A stretch of DNA of 64,000 nucleotides, from contig CAWBNG010000004.1 in the NCBI GenBank assembly GCA_963790075.1, positions 1,302,001 through 1,366,000 on the forward strand. The letters run 5' to 3'. The notes under the pieces are model-generated. The model had not been told where the DNA came from. It saw nothing but the letters and a program-made list of their open reading frames with translations, and did not search any database. The translations under genes and the position numbers were made by a program. Below, in pieces: positions 17,328 to 25,891 of the stretch (the stretch's first letter is position 1; each line of letters opens with the position of its first letter). The stretch is from CAYOUV01 sp963790075 (GTDB lineage Bacteria; Chloroflexota; Anaerolineae; Anaerolineales; Villigracilaceae).

Positions 17328-18284
17328 ATGCTCCGATCATTCTTGATCTATCTTTCGCAAGCCGGTTGGGCGCAGCGTATGGTGACCGGTTGGTCTTTCG
17401 CGTGGAAGACGGCTTCTCGTTTTGTTGCAGGGGAATCATTGCAAGATGCCATTCGCGTTGTGAAAGAATTGAACGAACGAGGGATTGTGACTACACTCGA
17501 TCACCTGGGGGAGCACACCTCCACACCTGAAGAGGCCAACCAGGCGACACAGGATGTTCTGGCGATTCTGGACGAGTTGAGTTGTTGCGACATCCGCTCG
17601 AACGTTTCCATTAAGCTGACGCAGATCGGTCTTGCTCTGGACGAAAGCCTGTGTGCTGAAAACCTGGAGCGCATCCTGTCCAAAGCCAAGAAGCACCAGA
17701 ACTTTGTCCGCATCGATATGGAGGATACGCCCTATACCGACCAGACCATCGATCTCTATTTGCATATGCGCGAAAAAGGGTATGAGAACGTGGGCATGGT
17801 CATTCAATCCTACCTGTACCGATCTGAAGACGACTTGCGTAAATTGCTCGAAAATGGCACCCGCATCCGCCTCGTCAAAGGCGCCTACAGAGAACCGCCA
17901 GAAGTAGCCTACCCCAAGAAAGCGGATGTGGATGCCAATTATGATCTGTTGACCAAGATCATGATCGACTCATCTTTGGCTTTGGGCAGTAAATTAAGCA
18001 AGGATGGGCGCGTCCCGGCCATCCCGGCGGTGGGCACGCATGACGAAAAACGGATCGACTTTGCCAAACAATATGCTGCCAAGGTTGGCCTGCCTAAGGA
18101 TGGGCTCGAATACCAGATGCTGTTCGGCATTCGCCGCGATCTCCAGGAAAACCTGGCGGCTGAAGGCTTTCCCGTGCGCGTTTATATTCCCTTCGGTACC
18201 CGCTGGTATCCCTATTTCATGCGCCGCCTAGCCGAAAGACCTGCAAATATTTGGTTCTTTATTTCGAACTTCTTCCGCAAATAA
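17328..18284 (+). CDS. putA: Proline dehydrogenase
   Basis: A 318 aa monofunctional PRODH with an FAD-binding TIM barrel. Conserved segments are TTLDHLGE, FVRIDMED, RIRLVKGAYREP, VGTHDEKRI, YQMLFGIR and the substrate-contacting VYIPFGTRWYPYFMRRLAERP near the C-terminus. It oxidises proline to pyrroline-5-carboxylate and passes electrons to quinone, probably at the membrane face. The P5C dehydrogenase is not in this window. An AAGGATGGA site precedes the ATG, and a terminator follows directly. Confidence 0.92.
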   Translation: MLRSFLIYLSQAGWAQRMVTGWSFAWKTASRFVAGESLQDAIRVVKELNERGIVTTLDHLGEHTSTPEEANQATQDVLAILDELSCCDIRSNVSIKLTQIGLALDESLCAENLERILSKAKKHQNFVRIDMEDTPYTDQTIDLYLHMREKGYENVGMVIQSYLYRSEDDLRKLLENGTRIRLVKGAYREPPEVAYPKKADVDANYDLLTKIMIDSSLALGSKLSKDGRVPAIPAVGTHDEKRIDFAKQYAAKVGLPKDGLEYQMLFGIRRDLQENLAAEGFPVRVYIPFGTRWYPYFMRRLAERPANIWFFISNFFRK

Positions 18285-18292
18285 GCCTGTCC

Positions 18293-18330
18293 AACTCCCC
18301 GGCGTTTCAGAGCACCGGGGAGTTATTTTT
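18293..18330 (+). terminator. Terminator of the proline dehydrogenase gene
   Basis: A 10-bp stem (AACTCCCCGG/CCGGGGAGTT) with a 12-base loop is followed by ATTTTT. It begins 9 bases after the stop codon. The last T of the run is also the first base of the -10 box of the next gene. Confidence 0.85.
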
Positions 18331-18335
18331 ATGGT
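18330..18335 (+). promoter_or_regulatory. Leaderless-type -10 box before the SDR gene
   Basis: TATGGT lies 5 bases before the ATG at 18341. No ribosome site fits between them. It abuts the upstream terminator. Confidence 0.45.
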
Positions 18336-18340
18336 AAAAC

Positions 18341-19069
18341 ATGCTTATGAAAGAACATCCGCTGGCAGTGGTGACTGGGGCGGCGCATCGCCTGGGACGC
18401 TCCTTTGCGTTGTCTCTGGCACGACAGGGGTATGCTATCCTGCTTCATTATCATCACTCCGTCGATGCAGCCAAGGCTACGTTTGAAGAGATTCGTCTCC
18501 TGGATGTTCCAGTGGAGCTTGTCCAGGCAGACTTGACGGACATCGCACAAATCGAATCCCTGTTCGCTGTGGTCGACGGCCTGTCCTTTCCTCTCAAGAT
18601 ACTGGTCAACTCGGCTGCGGTCATGCCGCGCGGCAACGTTCGTAGCCTGTCGATCCCCGAGTGGGATCTTGCCATGGACTTGAATCTTCGCGCCCCGTTT
18701 TTTTGCGCTCAGCAGGCTGCAGCCAGGATGGAATCGGGTGGTCTGATCGTCAATCTGAGCGACATCGGGGCAGCCAAGGCCTGGAGCGGTTTCCCGGCTT
18801 ATACGGTGAGTAAGGCAGCCCTGGAATCATTGACGCGTGTCCTGGCCCGTAGCTTTGCCCCCTCGGTGCGGGTTAATGCCATCGCGCCGGGACTGGTTTT
18901 GCCATCGGATATACTCTCCCAGGAAGAGTGGGAAAAACTGGTCGGCCGCTTGCCTTTGAAGCGTGCTGCCCGTCTGGATGAGATTTCAGCGGCCCTGCAG
19001 TTTTTGCTTGAGAACGAATACATCACCGGCCAGACCATCACCGTGGATGGCGGTTATTCTCTCGTTTAG
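18341..19069 (+). CDS. Pteridine reductase-like short-chain dehydrogenase
   Basis: A 240-242 aa SDR. The cofactor loop TGAAHRLGRS has the Arg of the TGxxxRxG form seen in pteridine reductases such as PTR1 and FolM. The catalytic set also fits that group: Asp in NLSDIG where classical SDRs have Ser, then Y-T-V-S-K. It probably reduces a pterin with NADPH, but other SDR substrates are possible. ATGs at 18341 and 18347 are both plausible; the first is 5 bases from a TANNNT box. It is followed after 9 bases by the DinB-like gene. Confidence 0.75.
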   Translation: MLMKEHPLAVVTGAAHRLGRSFALSLARQGYAILLHYHHSVDAAKATFEEIRLLDVPVELVQADLTDIAQIESLFAVVDGLSFPLKILVNSAAVMPRGNVRSLSIPEWDLAMDLNLRAPFFCAQQAAARMESGGLIVNLSDIGAAKAWSGFPAYTVSKAALESLTRVLARSFAPSVRVNAIAPGLVLPSDILSQEEWEKLVGRLPLKRAARLDEISAALQFLLENEYITGQTITVDGGYSLV

Positions 19070-19078
19070 GAGATTTTA

Positions 19079-19555
19079 ATGTCTGATTCGACTGTATTCC
19101 TGGCTGAGCGCCTGCGCATTGAAGGCGACAAAATGATCGAAATCTTTTCTGACCTGACCGATGAGCAGTGGCAGCAGACTGTTTACACTGAAGGCGCAAC
19201 CTGGACCATGCGCAATGTGCTGGCACATTTTGTCACAGCCGAACGCGGATTCCTGAAATTATTTGAAAGCATCCGTACTGGTGGGGCCGGCGCCTCCGAG
19301 GATTTTGATATCAATCGCTATAATGCGACCCAGCAGGAGAAAACCCAGGATCTGAAACCGGCTGGATTACTTGGTCAATATATTGCTGTGCGGGCTGAAA
19401 TGATCGTTTGGGTGACCGGGTTGGATCAAACCGAGTTATCAATCTACGGCCGCCATCCTTATCTGGGTGAGACAGCGCTGGTCGATATGATCAAGATGGT
19501 CTACCGACACAACCAAATTCACTATCGTGATTTCCGAAAAATATTGGGTGACTGA
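19079..19555 (+). CDS. DinB-like metalloenzyme-fold protein
   Basis: A 158 aa four-helix-bundle protein of the DinB/YfiT type. The expected metal-binding His are present: one in NVLAHFVTAE and a pair in YRHNQIHYRDF (HxxxH). Members include thiol transferases using mycothiol or bacillithiol, but most are uncharacterised. It has a GGAG site and lies 9 bases after the SDR, so they are co-transcribed. No function can be given with confidence. Confidence 0.75.
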   Translation: MSDSTVFLAERLRIEGDKMIEIFSDLTDEQWQQTVYTEGATWTMRNVLAHFVTAERGFLKLFESIRTGGAGASEDFDINRYNATQQEKTQDLKPAGLLGQYIAVRAEMIVWVTGLDQTELSIYGRHPYLGETALVDMIKMVYRHNQIHYRDFRKILGD

Positions 19556-19568
19556 CCCAGGAATGTCT

Positions 19569-19574
19569 TAGAAT
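19569..19574 (+). promoter_or_regulatory. Leaderless-type -10 box before the UbiA gene
   Basis: TAGAAT ends 6 bases before the ATG at 19581, with no ribosome site between. Confidence 0.5.
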
Positions 19575-19580
19575 ATAACC

Positions 19581-20462
19581 ATGTCAAATATGCGTTTACT
19601 TTTTCGTTTTTCGCGACCCCTCAATCTCCTCCTGGCTGCCTTGACCTATGGACTGGGCCTTGGTCTGGCGCGCTACCTGGGAGTCACACTGGATGTCCCG
19701 GCAGCGTTCCTGGGAGGGGCGCTGGTCGTGCTGGTGATGGTTTCGACGAATTACCTTTCAGAGTATTTCCTTTTTCCTCAGGTGCCTTTCACTGCGCTCG
19801 AGACCCCCCGCCAGCATGCAGAATCGCGTCGATTGCTGCTGGTCGCCGGTCTGGCTTTCCTGGGCGCAGTTGCCGTATTGATCATTTCGCTCTTGGCGAA
19901 TAATTCTATGTCCATGCTGGATGGGCTGTTCCTGGTCTTGATCCTGCTCACGTCCCTGTTGTACGCTGTACCACCCTTCCGTTTGGTGGACCGGGGGTTT
20001 GGTGAATTTCTCTTGGCGGTTTTGGTCGCCGATTTGATCCCGGCCTTCGGCTTCCTGTTGCAATCCGACTCGCTGCACCGGCTCCTTCCAATGATGACTT
20101 TCCCGCTAACAACTCTGGCGTTGGCATATTTCATCGTGTTGGATTTCCCAAATTTTCACGAAGATCTCAAATATGAACGCCAGACGCTGGTCATGCGCCT
20201 TGGATGGGAGCGTGCCATCCCGCTCCACAATATTTTAATCCTGTTCGCTTATTTGCTTTTTACTGCCGCACCTCTGCTCGGGTTTCCCTGGCAGTTGGTA
20301 TGGCCGGCTTTCCTGCCGCTTCCTTTTTCGATCATCCAAATTTTGTGGCTGCGCAACATTTCCCTGGGGGGGCGTCCGGCCTGGAATTTTCTGCTCGCGA
20401 CTGCCACCTCGGCCTTTGGCCTGACCACTTATTTGCTGACCCTGACTTTCTGGATCCGCTGA
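19581..20462 (+). CDS. UbiA-family prenyltransferase
   Basis: A 293 aa polytopic protein with about eight to nine helices. The second acidic motif is clear (DFPNFHEDLKYE). The first, usually NDxxDxxxD, is reduced to NYLSEYF, so metal-diphosphate binding at that site may differ. The family attaches prenyl chains to aromatic rings for quinones, hemes or tetraether-like lipids. It is separate from the heme O synthase later in the window, so a menaquinone or lipid role is plausible. It ends 4 bases before moeA. Confidence 0.78.
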   Translation: MSNMRLLFRFSRPLNLLLAALTYGLGLGLARYLGVTLDVPAAFLGGALVVLVMVSTNYLSEYFLFPQVPFTALETPRQHAESRRLLLVAGLAFLGAVAVLIISLLANNSMSMLDGLFLVLILLTSLLYAVPPFRLVDRGFGEFLLAVLVADLIPAFGFLLQSDSLHRLLPMMTFPLTTLALAYFIVLDFPNFHEDLKYERQTLVMRLGWERAIPLHNILILFAYLLFTAAPLLGFPWQLVWPAFLPLPFSIIQILWLRNISLGGRPAWNFLLATATSAFGLTTYLLTLTFWIR

Positions 20463-20466
20463 TCCG

Positions 20467-21735
20467 GTGCTTATGCCCGAATTCCTGAAATTGCTGCCGC
20501 CTGATCAGGCCCGCCAACTGCTGCTTGCAGCGCTGCCCGTGTCTGAGCCTGGCTCTGAGGCGCTTGACACTCTCCAGGCTTTGGGGCGGGTGACCGCAGA
20601 AGACCTGGTTGCACCGCATTCGTTGCCTGAATTCCCACGCAGCACGGTGGACGGATATGCTGTCCGCGCCGCGGACACCTTTGGTGCCAGCGACTCGCTG
20701 CCGGCTTATTTGTCCCTGGTTGGGGAAGTGCCGATGGGCGGAACGCCTGACTTTGGTCTGGAAAAAGGACAATGTGGCCTGATCCATACCGGTGGCATGC
20801 TGCCGCCGCGTGCGGACGGGGTGGTTATGCTGGAATACACCCAAGCCTCGCGGGAAACTGAAATTGAGATCATGCGAGCTGTCGCAGACGGGGAGAATGT
20901 CATCCAGATCGGGGAAGACGTTGCCCAGGGACGGGTGGTCATCCCCAAAGGGAGACTGATGCGCCCGGCGGAGGTTGGCGGGCTGATGGCTTTGGGCATC
21001 ACCAAGCTGCGCGTAGTCAATAAAGTCCGCGTTGGGTTGATCTCCAGCGGGGACGAGGTCGTCCCACCTGAAAAACGACCCGCCCCGGGACAGGTACGCG
21101 ATATCAATTCATATACGCTGGCTGCGCTGGTGACGAAGGCTGGTGGGCAGCCAGTCACTTTTGGTATTGTTTCCGATAAATTCGAAGCCTTGCAGTCAGC
21201 AGCGGTCAAAGCCTTGGCGGAATGCGACCTGTTGGTTATCACGGCCGGGTCATCGGCCAGCACGCGCGATATGACCGCCGAGGTGATTGCGTCGTTGGGA
21301 AAACCAGGTGTGCTGGTGCATGGTGTCAATACCCGACCGGGTAAGCCGACTATTCTGGGGGTGTGTGACGGCAAGGCCGTGATTGGGCTGCCAGGCAACC
21401 CGGTCAGCGCGCTGGTCAATGGCTTTCTGTTCGTCGCACCGCTGATCGAGCGCTTATTGGGTGCGCTCCCGCGCCCGCAAGCCACCTTGCAAGCCACCCT
21501 GACGGTCAACCTGGCCTCCCAGGCCGGGCGCGAGGATTGGTGGCCGGTTAAGCTGGTGCCCTCCCCTGCCTCGAACCAGGGGGAGGCAGGCGAGAATGGT
21601 TCCTGGCGGGCCGAGCCGATTTTCGGCAAATCCAATTTGATCTTCACCCTGGCCGCCGCGGACGGGATGCTGCGCATTCCACCCTCCGCTACCGGTTTGG
21701 GCGCGGGTGAACTGGTGGAAGTGGTATTAATCTAA
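20467..21735 (+). CDS. moeA: Molybdopterin molybdenumtransferase MoeA
   Basis: A 422 aa MoeA with all domains: PEFPRSTVDGYAVRA, the GGTPDFGLEKGQ/HTGGMLPPRADGVVMLE segment, the MoCF-like domain (TAGSSASTRDMTAEV, VLVHGVNTRPGKPTILG) and GLPGNPVSALV. It inserts molybdate into adenylylated molybdopterin. The start is GTG at 20467 or ATG at 20473. The stop overlaps the convergent modB stop by 4 bases. It is part of a Mo block with modBA and a second MoeA-type gene. Confidence 0.9.
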   Translation: MLMPEFLKLLPPDQARQLLLAALPVSEPGSEALDTLQALGRVTAEDLVAPHSLPEFPRSTVDGYAVRAADTFGASDSLPAYLSLVGEVPMGGTPDFGLEKGQCGLIHTGGMLPPRADGVVMLEYTQASRETEIEIMRAVADGENVIQIGEDVAQGRVVIPKGRLMRPAEVGGLMALGITKLRVVNKVRVGLISSGDEVVPPEKRPAPGQVRDINSYTLAALVTKAGGQPVTFGIVSDKFEALQSAAVKALAECDLLVITAGSSASTRDMTAEVIASLGKPGVLVHGVNTRPGKPTILGVCDGKAVIGLPGNPVSALVNGFLFVAPLIERLLGALPRPQATLQATLTVNLASQAGREDWWPVKLVPSPASNQGEAGENGSWRAEPIFGKSNLIFTLAAADGMLRIPPSATGLGAGELVEVVLI

Positions 21736-22553
21736 TATTTCTCCGATCTGGTTTCCATCCTTCTCATCACCAATAGCACAATCACAGCAACTATTACCAG
21801 TAACACCGACAGTGCAATTGCTACGCCTAGGCTGCGTTCGAAGCCCAGGTAGATGGCCAGCGGCATGGTCTGGGTCACCCCCTCTAGATTCCCGGCAAAT
21901 AACAGCGTGGCACCGAATTCACCAAGCGCGCGCGTCCAGGTCAGGATGCCGCCGCTGACCAGCGCGCGGCCTGCCAGGGGAAACATCACGAAACGGAATA
22001 ACTGCCACTGATTGGCACCCTCTACGTGGGCGGCTTCTTCCAACTGCATCTCGATCTCGGCAAAGCCAATGCGGGCTGAGCGCACATACAAGGGCGCGGC
22101 CACGAAGGTTTGTGCCATCACCACGGCAGCGCTGGTGAAGGGCAGGCTGATCCCCATCAGGCTCAGTCCGGGACCAAAAACCCCGGTCCGCCCAAAAGCC
22201 ACCAGCAGCGCCAGGCCCGCCACCGAAGGCGGTAATACCACCGGCAGGTCGATCAATAATTCCAGCCAGGATTTGCCTGAAAACTTCCAGCGCGCAAGCA
22301 TATACGCCAGCGGCGTTCCAAAGACCACGGTCACCAGCAGGCTGATCGAACTGGTCAGCAGGCTCAGCTTGAGAGCTGAAAGGGCTGTCGGCGTCAGCGC
22401 GAAGGCCAGAAAATCCGGGTTCACCCCACGCGCGAATAAGGCCAGGATTGGCAGTCCTAGCAAGCCGACCAGCACCAGGCTGGGCAGCACGAAAAGCCAG
22501 TCGGTTCGACCGTTCCCGGCCATGTGTTTGAAAAATCGACTTAAAGATGGCAT
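21732..22553 (-). CDS. modB: Molybdate ABC transporter permease ModB
   Basis: A 273 aa permease with about five to six helices and the EAAxxxGA-type loop EEAAHVEGANQWQLFRFVMFPLAGR that contacts the ATPase. It also has LPVVLPPSVAGLALLVAFG, typical of molybdate/tungstate permeases. It follows modA by 12 bases on the same strand. No ModC ATPase gene is present in the window, so a distant or shared ATPase must power it. Confidence 0.9.
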   Translation of the reverse strand: MPSLSRFFKHMAGNGRTDWLFVLPSLVLVGLLGLPILALFARGVNPDFLAFALTPTALSALKLSLLTSSISLLVTVVFGTPLAYMLARWKFSGKSWLELLIDLPVVLPPSVAGLALLVAFGRTGVFGPGLSLMGISLPFTSAAVVMAQTFVAAPLYVRSARIGFAEIEMQLEEAAHVEGANQWQLFRFVMFPLAGRALVSGGILTWTRALGEFGATLLFAGNLEGVTQTMPLAIYLGFERSLGVAIALSVLLVIVAVIVLLVMRRMETRSEKY

Positions 22554-22565
22554 GGATTGGGAGGA

Positions 22566-23345
22566 TTACGGGGGCGTGAAGCCCCACTTTTCCAGGATGG
22601 ACTTTCCAGCAGGGGAAAGCACGAAATCCATGAATTGCCTCGCCAGTTCAGGATCCGGCGCGTGGACCAGAGGCGCGATGGGATATTCCGCGCTGATATT
22701 GTACGGGTCGGGAATGGCGATCTGCCCCACTTCCGGTGCGGCAACCGCGTCTGAGGTGTAGACGATACCGGCGTCGACTTCGCCCAACTGCACTTTGGCC
22801 AGCGCCTGGCGCACGTCGGTCTCATTGGAGACCACGTTGTCCATGACCTGGGCAGAGAAATTTTCACCATAAGCCGCATTAAGTTGTTCGAGCGCTTGCC
22901 GGGCATACTTGCCAGCCGGGACCTCCGCGGCTGCCAGCACTATTTTGACACCCGTTCGCGCCAGGTCAGATGGAGATTGGATGCCCGCCGGGTTGCCTTT
23001 GGGAACCACGACCACCAGTTTGTTGGTCAGAAAGATTTTTTGTTCCGGCTGTTGCACGAATCCAGCCGCGATCAAGGTATTCATTTCCTTGGTATTGGCT
23101 GAAGCGAATACGTCCGGACTGGCGCCCTGTTCGATCTGGGCCCGCAGGGTGTTGGAACCAGCAAAATTGAACTGAACCTTCGAACCGGGATGGCTGGTTT
23201 CGAAGGCTTGGCCGATCTCGCTGAAGGCATCAGTCAGCGATGCTGCCGCAAAGACTCTCAGGGACTGACTGGCAAGCCTGGGGGAGTCCGATCCGCAGGC
23301 GGAGAGCAGCAGGGCGAGAATCAACAGAGGAATAGTTGGTCGCAT
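22566..23345 (-). CDS. modA: Molybdate-binding lipoprotein ModA
   Basis: A 259 aa lipoprotein with a signal peptide ending in a lipobox (LLLSAC). The mature part has FAAASLTDAFSEIGQAFE, VQFNFAGSNTLRAQIEQGASPDVFAS and SNETDVRQALAKVQLGEVDAGIVYTSDA, the oxyanion-binding signature of ModA. It captures molybdate or tungstate outside the membrane and delivers it to ModB. I chose the ATG at 23345 because it starts the signal peptide. It is divergent from the MoeA-PBP gene. Confidence 0.92.
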   Translation of the reverse strand: MRPTIPLLILALLLSACGSDSPRLASQSLRVFAAASLTDAFSEIGQAFETSHPGSKVQFNFAGSNTLRAQIEQGASPDVFASANTKEMNTLIAAGFVQQPEQKIFLTNKLVVVVPKGNPAGIQSPSDLARTGVKIVLAAAEVPAGKYARQALEQLNAAYGENFSAQVMDNVVSNETDVRQALAKVQLGEVDAGIVYTSDAVAAPEVGQIAIPDPYNISAEYPIAPLVHAPDPELARQFMDFVLSPAGKSILEKWGFTPP

Positions 23346-23408
23346 GATGCATCCTGAAATCGTATTGCCCGATTGTATCATCCAAGAATCAACAAAGTCT
23401 TATGAAGG

Positions 23409-23414
23409 TATAAT
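23409..23414 (+). promoter_or_regulatory. Leaderless-type -10 box before the MoeA-PBP gene
   Basis: TATAAT ends 7 bases before the ATG at 23422, with no ribosome site. The minus strand of the same gap has a TACAAT (23377-23372) that could serve modA. Confidence 0.6.
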
Positions 23415-23421
23415 AAAAATC

Positions 23422-25422
23422 ATGTCCGTTTATCTACATGATATTCCGCTGCCCGAAGCCAAAACGCGCATGGAGAGTGCCCTGCGCCAATCCGGATTGT
23501 GGCGCGTGTTGGGCACGGAGGTACTCCCGTTGGACGAAAGGGTCGTTGGCCGTGTGCTGGCTGAGCCGGTCTGGGCAAAGGTATCGTCACCGCATTATCA
23601 CGCTGCGGCCATGGATGGCTTTGCCGTGCGGGCGGTCGAGACGAATGGTGCCATAGCGACCGCTCCACTGGTTTTGAGGCTTGGTAAGCAAGCGCGCTAT
23701 GTGGATACCGGCGACCCGTTGCCGGAGGGTTTCGACGCTGTCATTCCAATCGAAAATGTCGAAGCGCTCGACGCCCGAGGCGAGCTTAGCCCCGAGATAC
23801 GTGATCCCAGCTCCCTTCGGATTCGTGCCAGTGTTGCTCCCTGGTCGCATGTCCGTCCGCTGGGCGAGGATATGGTGGCCACGCAACTGGTACTGCCTAC
23901 AGGACAGGTCTTGCGCCCGGTGGACCTGGGCGCGATTGCTGCGGCAGGGCACATGCAGGTAAGCGTAACACGGAAGCCGCGAGTCGCGATCCTGCCGACT
24001 GGCACGGAGTTGGTCCCGGTTGGTAGCGACCTGAAGCCAGGCGATATCCTGGAATACAACTCATTGGTGATGGCCGCGCAGGTCAATGCCATGGGTGCCC
24101 AGGCAACGCGCTTCCCAATTACCCCCGACGATTTTAACTTGATCTGCCAGCACGTGCAGCAGACCGCGCAGGAGTTTGATTTGATCTTGCTCAACGCCGG
24201 GTCATCGGCTGGAGCTGAAGATTTCTCAGCGCGTGTGGTTGAAAAGCTTGGCACATTGTTGGTGCATGGCGTGGCTGTGCGGCCCGGCCATCCGGTAATC
24301 ATGGGGTTCGTGAACCGGGAATCAAAGGCTGGGGAAGCACCGGATTCTCAACTCTCAACTCCCAATTCGCAGGTACCGATCATTGGAGTGCCCGGGTACC
24401 CGGTCTCGGCGGCGTTGACGGTTGAGATTTTTGTCGAGCCGTTGCTGGCTCGCTGGTTGGGACGGCGTCCGGCCGAACTGCCGACTGCCAGTGCCAGACT
24501 GACCCGGAAAATCACCTCCCCCGGCGGTGATGATGACTACGTCCGCGTGGCAGTCGGAAAGGTCGGTGAACGATTACTGGCTGCGCCGCTCTCACGCGGT
24601 GCCGGAGTGATCTCGTCTCTGGTGAGAGCCGATGGGCTGGTGGTGTTGCCACGTGGCACGCAGGGCCTGGAAGCCGGCGAAGAGGTCCTGGTGCATCTCT
24701 ACCGTCAGCCGGCCGATTTGGAACGGACGATCTTTTGTATTGGCTCCCACGACCTGACGCTCGACCTGTTGGCCCAGTTCCTGGCGGAACGCGACCGGCG
24801 GTTCGCCTCAGCCAATGTCGGCTCGCTGGGTGGGCTGGTTGCTTTGCGGCGCGGCGCGGCACACTTGGCTGGATCGCATTTGCTCGACCCCGAGACTGGC
24901 GAATATAATCTCAGTTATATTAAACAATACCTGCCTGGCGTACCGATCCACTTGGTGGCGTTGGTTGGGCGTGAACAGGGTTTGATCGTGCGTCGAAAAA
25001 ACCCCAAAAATATCAAAGTTCTTGAGGATCTGGTCGAGTCGGGAGTCGTATTTGTCAACCGTCAGCGTGGCGCGGGGACACGTGTGTTACTGGATTACCA
25101 TTTGAACTTAAAGGGGATAGCCCCTGAAGGAATTTTAGGCTACAATCAAGAAGAATATACTCATTTGGGTGTTGCAGCTGCTGTAGCTTCCGGGCGCGCA
25201 GACTGCGGGCTGGGAATTGCCGCAGCGGCAAAGGCGCTGGACCTGGATTTTGTACCCTTGTTCCAGGAACGTTATGATTTGGTTATTCCAAAGGTATATG
25301 CCGGGAGTGACCTTCTTGCACCGCTCTTTGAAATCTTGCACGATGATAATTTTCGTCAGTCTGTGGCCGCATTGCCTGGATATGATGTGGAACCGATGGG
25401 AAAGTTGATCGCGGAGGTCTGA
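23422..25422 (+). CDS. MoeA-like molybdopterin protein fused to a periplasmic-binding-protein-like domain
   Basis: A 666 aa fusion. Residues 1-430 form a MoeA-type domain (HYHAAAMDGFAVRA, LPTGTELVP, NAGSSAGAEDFSARVV, GVPGYPVSAALTVE). Residues 440-666 form a PBP-like domain (FCIGSHDLTLDLLAQFL, NRQRGAGTRVLLDY, SGRADCGLGIAAAAKALDLDFVPL), known from other Mo-cofactor loci and thought to sense molybdate or a Mo intermediate. A Ser/Pro/Gln-rich insertion of about 20 residues interrupts the MoeA C-terminal region (near 24320-24375). Upstream in-frame ATGs exist, but homology begins at 23422. The next gene follows after 3 bases. Confidence 0.85.
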   Translation: MSVYLHDIPLPEAKTRMESALRQSGLWRVLGTEVLPLDERVVGRVLAEPVWAKVSSPHYHAAAMDGFAVRAVETNGAIATAPLVLRLGKQARYVDTGDPLPEGFDAVIPIENVEALDARGELSPEIRDPSSLRIRASVAPWSHVRPLGEDMVATQLVLPTGQVLRPVDLGAIAAAGHMQVSVTRKPRVAILPTGTELVPVGSDLKPGDILEYNSLVMAAQVNAMGAQATRFPITPDDFNLICQHVQQTAQEFDLILLNAGSSAGAEDFSARVVEKLGTLLVHGVAVRPGHPVIMGFVNRESKAGEAPDSQLSTPNSQVPIIGVPGYPVSAALTVEIFVEPLLARWLGRRPAELPTASARLTRKITSPGGDDDYVRVAVGKVGERLLAAPLSRGAGVISSLVRADGLVVLPRGTQGLEAGEEVLVHLYRQPADLERTIFCIGSHDLTLDLLAQFLAERDRRFASANVGSLGGLVALRRGAAHLAGSHLLDPETGEYNLSYIKQYLPGVPIHLVALVGREQGLIVRRKNPKNIKVLEDLVESGVVFVNRQRGAGTRVLLDYHLNLKGIAPEGILGYNQEEYTHLGVAAAVASGRADCGLGIAAAAKALDLDFVPLFQERYDLVIPKVYAGSDLLAPLFEILHDDNFRQSVAALPGYDVEPMGKLIAEV

Positions 25423-25425
25423 ACA

Positions 25426-25800
25426 ATGACTATTGCACTTGTTATTGATGATAATCGCGCCACGGCAGATGCCCTGGTTCAGATGTTGGAAGTTCTGGGT
25501 CTCACCGCCAGAACTGCGTATGGATCCAGTGCAGCGATGGGAGTATTGGCAGCCATGAAGCCCGAATTGATTTTGCTGGATATCAACATGCCTGGCGTGG
25601 ATGGTTTTGAGGTTCTAGGTTATCTACAGCGTGAGCCGCGTTTGCTCGATGTCCCTGTGATCGTGATTTCATCCGAAGATCAGCGGGAAAACCTGGATCG
25701 CGCGAAAAAAGGTGGGGCCCGGGCCTGGGTTACCAAACCTGCCACATTGGATGCGCTCGAGGACGCATTAAAAAAGGCCGGTATCCTCGAGGAATTTTGA
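25426..25800 (+). CDS. Single-domain response regulator (CheY-like receiver)
   Basis: A 124 aa stand-alone receiver. The acidic pocket (VIDDN), phosphoacceptor Asp in LILLDINMPGVDGFEVL, the Ser switch in VIVISSEDQ and Lys in WVTKPATLDAL are all present, so it should be phosphorylatable. There is no output domain. It starts 3 bases after the MoeA-PBP gene and ends at a strong terminator. The partner kinase is unknown; the kinase encoded at 26365 is a candidate only by proximity. Confidence 0.85.
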   Translation: MTIALVIDDNRATADALVQMLEVLGLTARTAYGSSAAMGVLAAMKPELILLDINMPGVDGFEVLGYLQREPRLLDVPVIVISSEDQRENLDRAKKGGARAWVTKPATLDALEDALKKAGILEEF

Positions 25801-25831
25801 TTAGGTGGAAAATTCCTATCGAGACCTTGTC

Positions 25832-25867
25832 AGGTCAGGCAGATAAAAACGTGCCTGACCTTTTTTC
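25832..25867 (+). terminator. Terminator after the single-domain receiver gene
   Basis: A 10-bp stem (AGGTCAGGCA/TGCCTGACCT) with a 10-base loop runs into six T. Confidence 0.9.
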
Positions 25868-25871
25868 TTTG

Positions 25872-25877
25872 TATAAT
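25872..25877 (+). promoter_or_regulatory. Probable -10 box of the bcp gene
   Basis: TATAAT 15 bases before the ATG; unlike the leaderless cases, a CGGAGGT ribosome site lies between the box and the start. Confidence 0.45.
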
Positions 25878-25891
25878 AGGCCGCGGAGGTA

